Source of the DNA: Rotaria sp. Silwood1
Taxonomy: Eukaryota; Rotifera; Eurotatoria; Philodinida; Philodinidae
Assembly: GCA_905250075.1 (NCBI GenBank)
Contig: CAJNOP010000208.1
Coordinates: forward strand, 207,682 to 271,681
DNA length: 64,000 nt
Direction: 5' to 3'
This document shows positions 58,701-64,000 of the stretch, piece after piece (positions within the stretch are counted from its first letter, which is position 1; each line of letters opens with the position of its first letter). The translations under genes were made by a program, and so were the position numbers. A model generated the notes under the pieces. It was not told the DNA's origin, did not search any database, and worked only from the letters and a program-made list of their open reading frames with translations.

Positions 58701-60855
58701 TCACTGCTCCGACACCATAATATACATACATGTATGAACGCTGATTTTGTTTTTATTCTATGAGATTTCTATATGTCATATAAATGAATAAATTTTAAAA
58801 AAAAGAAAAAAATTTTCTTTAATTATCGAAGGGACACAACGAATTATATCAGCAAATATAACGTGAAAGAAAACTTACAGATAATTGACATATGAATTGT
58901 TTTTATAATGATGAAATCAAATAAACTAGTCTCGTATTTATGAGAATGAGATATGCATAACATTCAACAAAGTAATTTCTTTCACAAGGCTAAATTATAA
59001 ATCGTTATGTGAAGAAAGAACAACTACATTAAAATGGAAACAAAATATTTGGTCAGTAAATTAAAGTAATTATAAAATCAGTGAATTTAAGGATTTAGAA
59101 TGTGGGTATGCGTGTATGTATTTTGAATACATACCACACCCACACTCTTTCGAAGTTTCCTAGAGTACTTATTTGGGGATACTCGAGAGATTTCTCATTT
59201 TTCGCTTGACTTTCTGAGAGATTTAGCAATTCGACAGGTGTCTCTTGATGATTTTTGTGGAAAGAATCGTCTACGATTATGCAAGCAAAAAATACGTTCT
59301 ATACTAGTAAAACGCATCGTAAAGAAGACATTCTCGAACTGCTTATTTGTCTTTTTATTGAAAAACTACGTCTTCCAACGCTGTTTAAAAAGTGCGTTTA
59401 AAGTTTAGTGAAAACATATAAGCTGAAAAAATAACGCATTGAAACATAAATTTTTCCGTTGTTTTCCTCGTGGGCTACGTTATATTGCACTTCATCCTTA
59501 ACTGAATCTTAGTCGGATATTCTCACCAAACATGCCCTATGTTATATAAATATTGCCTGTAGCAAATCTGCAGTCAACCATTGATATCAATGGGTAGTCG
59601 CTCTCGTTATAAAGTCTACCTTTTTAAGAGATTATACTCTTGTTTTTACCATTGGTTCAAATAACATTGTGTTTCTCTCTATAAAAGTCGTGGATTATAA
59701 ATAACACGTTCCTCGATTGAAAATTGAAAATACTAGTGCTACTATGAAACCAACAATAGATACGATACTCTGCGTCGATGCTTATAACGTATTAATGTGG
59801 ACAAGCAGCTGATTGCTCAATTTCAACGAAGAAAAAATGAACATCCACAAGACAGAAATTTTAGACGAAAAAAGGTTTGGCCAACAGCCTGATATTTCGA
59901 AAATCTAATTTACGGAGAACGCAAAGCAAGAAAGATAATAGAGATTTTACAGATTTTCAGATACCAAAATCTACATTTTCCTTCTTGAGTTTTCCTTTAC
60001 AATACTTCAGCATATTCTATTGGTTTTCAATGATAATCATATATATATTTCGAAATCTGTGTAAGAAATAAAATGTCATTATCAATATCATTGCTCAAAT
60101 TCTATATTTTCTCTTCCAAAACTTTCTCACTTACACTGAAAATACGCTTACTTGTAGCTAAAATTATCCGAATTTCCAAAAGAGATTCTTCTTTAACAGA
60201 CTAATGCCATTGTTATCTTTAAACTCGAAACAACCTGAATGTTGACACTGTTAAATTCAAGACTTACACCATTTTGTTCAGATTTCAATTCTACATCCTT
60301 TTACATAATAACAAATCTTTCATAGAGCAAGTCTGGTTTTTCAAAACATTATTTTCCAAAGTAAAATAAAAAATATCGACCGATAGCAACTTAAGATTAT
60401 TAAATAATTTACTTTGAACATAGACATTAATGAGTAAAGGTTAACATAAATAAACTAATGTCAACAGAAAAATAGGTAATTGCAATTGTAAGTGTTTTAA
60501 ATTTTGCGTTGACATGGAAAGTTTTATTTGAAATATAAATTCGACAGTTTTCTAGAGATTAAAATTCTTTATGTTATAACATATAAAGAAACCTTTGTGA
60601 TGCAAAGAAAGTAATAGAAAAAAAAGGCACCAAGATGAAATGTAATTTATTCTTGAACATCTGTTATATCATAGAAAGGGAAAGTTTTTTTTTTACTATA
60701 GCTTATATGTTTTAAAATGTATTATTAGTTCAAGAATGCAATACACAACGTACTTTCTCGGTGTATATAATATGTTTGAAAATAAACGATGTGTACTAAT
60801 AAAACCACAATGAAGAGAAACTAGAGAGAAATTAATTACCTCCCATAATATGTGT
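58701..60855. other. Intergenic; one near-perfect hairpin
   Basis: 59101-59147 forms a clean hairpin (TGTGGGTATGCGTGTATGTA ... ATACATACCACACCCACAC). There is no gene; the frame 59877-60071 is unrecognised. Confidence 0.45.
59101..59147. repeat. Near-perfect TGTGGG-type hairpin
   Basis: The arms GTGGGTATGCGTGTATGTATT and AATACATACCACACCCAC pair over about 18 bases with a 4-base loop. It is the cleanest member of the dispersed family. Confidence 0.7.
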
Positions 60856-60864
60856 GTGCCTACA

Positions 60865-61528
60865 GGCTACAGCTACAATGCGGACACTTTTTTTAACTAA
60901 TTAAGGTAAAATGTCCGCAAAGCAGAATCAGGGGGTATAGACAAAAATGACCGCATTTTGAAAATTGTCCGCAAAGCAGAATCGAGGCAGAGAATGAAAA
61001 TGTCCGCATTATAGAATCAAGAAAAAATTTATTATGTGAAGAAAAAGAAAGATACAAGTAGTACGAGATGATTCAACATTCAACTATGCTTTGGTTCATA
61101 ATCTTTGTCATCTTTGTCAGATGTATCCAATATGTGAATGTATCGGTAACAAAGAGAACGTAGTCTTTTTTGATAACCATCTAAATCTAGTAGACCATTT
61201 AAGTAATCTTCTTTTGCTTGTACTAAAATATTTTCATTATTGACTGAAGTTAACCTTTTTGGACGAGTTGTTCGTTGTTGTGCGTGTTCCTGTTCTAATC
61301 GAATCATTACTGATTATCGTCGATAGAATCGATTTGTCTGTACTGATTTTCTTACTATTTCTACTTTTTTTTTTGATTCTATAATGCGGACATTTTCATT
61401 CTCTGCCTCGATTCTGCTTTGCGGACAATTTTCAAAATGCGATCATTATTGTCTATACCCCCTGATTCTACTTTGCGGACATATTTTTCCTCCAATTAAG
61501 AAAAATCGCCCGCAATCAAGCAGACACG
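60865..61528. mobile_element. 664-bp element with long inverted repeats and 9-bp target duplication
   Basis: GTGCCTACA is present at 60856-60864 and 61529-61537. The arms (about 60865-61022 and 61366-61528) are inverted copies. They are very similar on the inside (TGTCCGCAAAGCAGAATC, CATTTTGAAAATTGTCCGC) and more diverged at the tips. A 9-bp duplication plus long inverted repeats is the Mutator-like (MULE) pattern. TGTCCGCA...AATC units recur three times per arm. The middle contains the minus-strand frame at 61080-61307. Confidence 0.7.
61080..61307 (-). CDS. 75-residue frame inside the MULE-like element
   Basis: It lies between the inverted repeats. It is basic at first (TTRPKRLTSVNNENILVQAK) and then helical (YLNGLLDLDGYQKRLRSLCY), ending acidic. 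It may be a remnant of a captured or transposase-derived gene. I recognise no domain and no catalytic residues are visible. Its confinement to the element is the main reason to list it. Confidence 0.4.
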   Translation of the reverse strand: MIRLEQEHAQQRTTRPKRLTSVNNENILVQAKEDYLNGLLDLDGYQKRLRSLCYRYIHILDTSDKDDKDYEPKHS

Positions 61529-61674
61529 GTGCCTACAATAGTTTGTTAAATAGTGCTCTTTTTGATGAATGTATATGATGAATATATATTTTTTCGAAAA
61601 AAGAAAGTCAATCAATACAAAACAATATTGATTAGCTTTGGCATTGTACATAAGACGTATTCATTGTGCTCATT

Positions 61675-61948
61675 TTACAGCCAGATACGTACTTCAGAAA
61701 AACGTTTTAATAAGCTTTCAATGTATTGTTGTTCAACAATTTGTTCTACATAATCTTGCTTGATATTATATCGATAACTACTGTCTTTATTGATAATCAA
61801 TTCGACGAGTTCATCAAACTGAAACACAACTAACGAAATAAATGCAGCAAGATTTTCATCAGGATATAAACCGATTTTCTCCACCCATAGAGAAGTGAGT
61901 CGTGGAAAAGAATTTGCCAATATAGATATATCGATACATTCAATCAAA
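61675..61948 (-). pseudogene. Orphan last exon of an F-box/LRR gene
   Basis: A good acceptor (TTTCTTTCTAG) at 61949-61959 opens a frame reading LIECIDISILANSFPRLTSL, then LVELIINKDSSYRY, and ending SEVRIWL. The ending IWL after a basic segment is how many bdelloid F-box/LRR proteins finish (from memory). No matching upstream exons or F-box are visible on the minus strand up to 64000, so this looks like a detached 3' exon. A distant 5' exon beyond the window cannot be excluded. It lies only about 140 bp from the MULE-like element. Confidence 0.5.
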
Positions 61949-64000
61949 CTAGAAAGAAAAAATACATCATTAATAATTATTTAACAAATAGGCTAGTTCA
62001 TCAACACTGGTTCAATATTATCTTTGCTAGAAAATCAGAACTTTATTGTCTATAATGATGATAGGTCGTGCAGAAATCAGGTTGTATGGAAAGCTATGAG
62101 TCTTTTAATAACATAATATTACTTCTAGAATTTTAAGATTAATCATTTTCGTTAAATATTCACTGAACCGGAGAATCTCGAATTCCCTATTATGATATAT
62201 TCAAAAACTCATTATGTATCTATGCTCTTCATTATTGCTGCCACTACTATATGAATGACTAAATTCATGAATTTTGGGACTTAGTGCATACCTAATTTCT
62301 ATTGATGTATACTACTATTAAGTATCTTCTTAACTTCTTATAACATCACCGATCAAAATATGTAAAGAACTGACGTTATTTATATGAGTTTGAATTTTTT
62401 AATAAATAACGATGAATTCTATTTTTTATATTCAGATGGTGAACAATCTTCAAATATTATTAAAATTTACTCAATTCTTTTTAAGACAAATTCATGCTTG
62501 AAAAAAATGTTGAATCTTTCACTAGCTATGTTTATAGCTACTAACCAACAAAAAATATTAGATCATTCTTATTATGCATTCTGTCTACCATTTTATAATT
62601 ACATTTAGGGAAAAAAAAGGAAAATTGCAGTGCCTTGTAGATAGACAAAAAAGACTTCAAATAGTGTACTTTGAAAAACACAGACATAAAATTTCTGAAT
62701 TCATATTCAAAAAGAACATATAGTTCTGGTCTTAACTCACAGCTTTTGACTCATTGGAAATAGTTTCTAGCAAGTAAAAAGTATACAATATATCTAATTT
62801 AAAATCATTCCGGTCACTCGTTATTAGAAATAATTAAGAACAATTTTCTATATGACAATAATCGATCGAAAAACATACTTCTACATGTTTAGAACTGTTG
62901 TAAATCATGTTTCTCCATGTATGGTACTAATTCAAGACCATATCCATAAAACAGACGTGTACCATAGTTCATAGCAATAAATACACGCCATTTGATGATC
63001 GTCATGTTCAAAAGAGAGACTATTTTCTATCATTGATCAGGATCACAGCGGCAAATAGAAAATTTCAATGTTATGTAAATCTGCTAAGTCTCTAAGAAAA
63101 ATTAACAGTACATTGAATATTGAATAAATTTATTGAAATAAAAGCGTGTACTGTTTCTTGAATATATTCAAGTTATATAATTAGAATTCAAATCAACTTA
63201 GTTTCAACTAGTGATGAAGGCTGATTGGGTTTCATTTGATGGAAATGAGAGATGATTCTGCACATTCTATCTCTATTACACAATATCGCAAGAACGAATA
63301 AAATTATTACTAAATAAGATTAATAATGTCCTCTATACACATTTCTTCTAGTATTTTTGAATTTTTGTTGTAAGATAAATTTTTAAAACACGTGCTCACT
63401 TCATATTTCAGATCATTAAATTTAATTAAACATTTGAAGCTTATTCGCTCAGAAACAATTTCTATTCTCGATGCTATTTGAAAAAATTCTTCAAAGATCA
63501 TATGTACCCATAACTAGAAAGAATTAGATCTATGACAGTTCCATATTAGTAGTTTCGAATATTCTGAAATAACGGTAAGTGTGACTTAGTGGTATGATAA
63601 AAAGGCTCGATTCTCAAAAAATAAAATAGTCCTTAGACTCTGTTCTACAAAAAGGAATCGGTTCATAGAACTGGAAGTTGTCGTAGATGTAGAAAGAATT
63701 ATCTTTCGTCTTGCATGTAAAGAGATTCCAAAGTTTTGAAATACTATATCTATTCATATAAATGAAATCGTAGAAGAAAAAGCATTGAAAATTCTATAGA
63801 GAGAGGGAACAAAATTCTCTCTCCATTAATATACAATACTCTATGTATAACGTTGAGATTGGTAAACACTGACAAATATATCAATAAAAAATTCTTGAAA
63901 AGAATACAAGATCTTTTTTTGGACGATTGAGAAACTATTACTTGTTGAAAATTATGACAAACAGAAAAATTTACTTTTCAAAGAAACAAGTCCTATATAG
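61949..64000. other. Intergenic or decayed DNA
   Basis: There is no supported gene. A minus-strand frame at 62889-63005 reads WRVFIAMNYGTRLFYGYGLE and looks coding-like, but it has an upstream stop and no clear splice partner. Frames at 62384-62608 and 63310-63501 are unrecognised. Confidence 0.35.

Noticed and set aside
62889-63005. Coding-like frame WRVFIAMNYGTRLFYGYGLE on the minus strand
   Set aside because: An upstream in-frame stop and no convincing splice partner; too short to call.

Overview
The window looks like a contig from a bdelloid rotifer (Rotaria, Adineta or a relative). It is AT-rich, and genes are small with short introns of about 50-70 bp. It carries F-box/leucine-rich-repeat proteins of the type expanded in bdelloids, and some single-exon enzymes resemble microbial or fungal families. 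Degenerate TGTGGG-like motifs, recalled as the bdelloid telomere repeat, are scattered through it. The assignment is an inference from protein style and repeats, since no database search was possible. One 100-N assembly gap lies at 22046-22145.

Layout. 1.5-2.5 kb: intronless NAD(P)-dependent epimerase/reductase. 6.0-6.3 kb: small two-exon protein resembling peptidase-inhibitor folds. 9.0-9.7 kb: broken F-box/LRR gene. 12.1-12.9 kb: short-chain dehydrogenase interrupted by one in-frame TGA. 17 kb: secreted cysteine-rich protein with two 8-cysteine repeats. 20.4-22.0 kb: four-exon cytochrome P450 running into the gap. 22.8 kb: small unknown gene. 26.5-27.3 kb: four-exon secreted Tyr/Gly/Pro-rich protein. 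38.2-40.5 kb: intact F-box/LRR gene. 43.8-49.6 kb: three dispersed related small genes, one broken. 51.2-52.2 kb: seven-transmembrane receptor. 56.1-57.4 kb: secreted M20D amidohydrolase. 58.4 kb: tiny two-exon secreted peptide. 61.7 kb: orphan last exon of an F-box gene.

The most striking part is 27.5-37.1 kb, a nest of mobile DNA. A 7.8-kb array of the palindrome AAAGTACTTT contains a 1.0-kb long-inverted-repeat element and a 2.46-kb hAT-type element with an exact 8-bp target duplication. Beyond it is a complete miniature LTR retroelement (TRIM) at 35940-37040. Its two LTRs are identical at 197 bp, its internal region is 118 bp, it has candidate primer-binding and polypurine tracts, and its target duplication is AATAC. 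Each LTR contains a tRNA-like unit with an A-box-like motif, a perfect B box and a T5 terminator. The 5' LTR was later hit by a 581-bp GC-rich hAT-type MITE with its own 8-bp target duplication; removing that insertion restores exactly 197 bp. An LTR carrying a pol III unit is reminiscent of the plant Cassandra element, which carries 5S rRNA in its LTRs, and may be new here.

Other structures: a 664-bp long-terminal-inverted-repeat element with a 9-bp target duplication (60.9-61.5 kb), a 70-bp minisatellite (54.1-54.7 kb), several small palindromic elements, and more than a dozen dispersed G-rich/C-rich hairpins. The genes show no operon-like organisation. They look like independent loci with accessory, rapidly turning-over functions.
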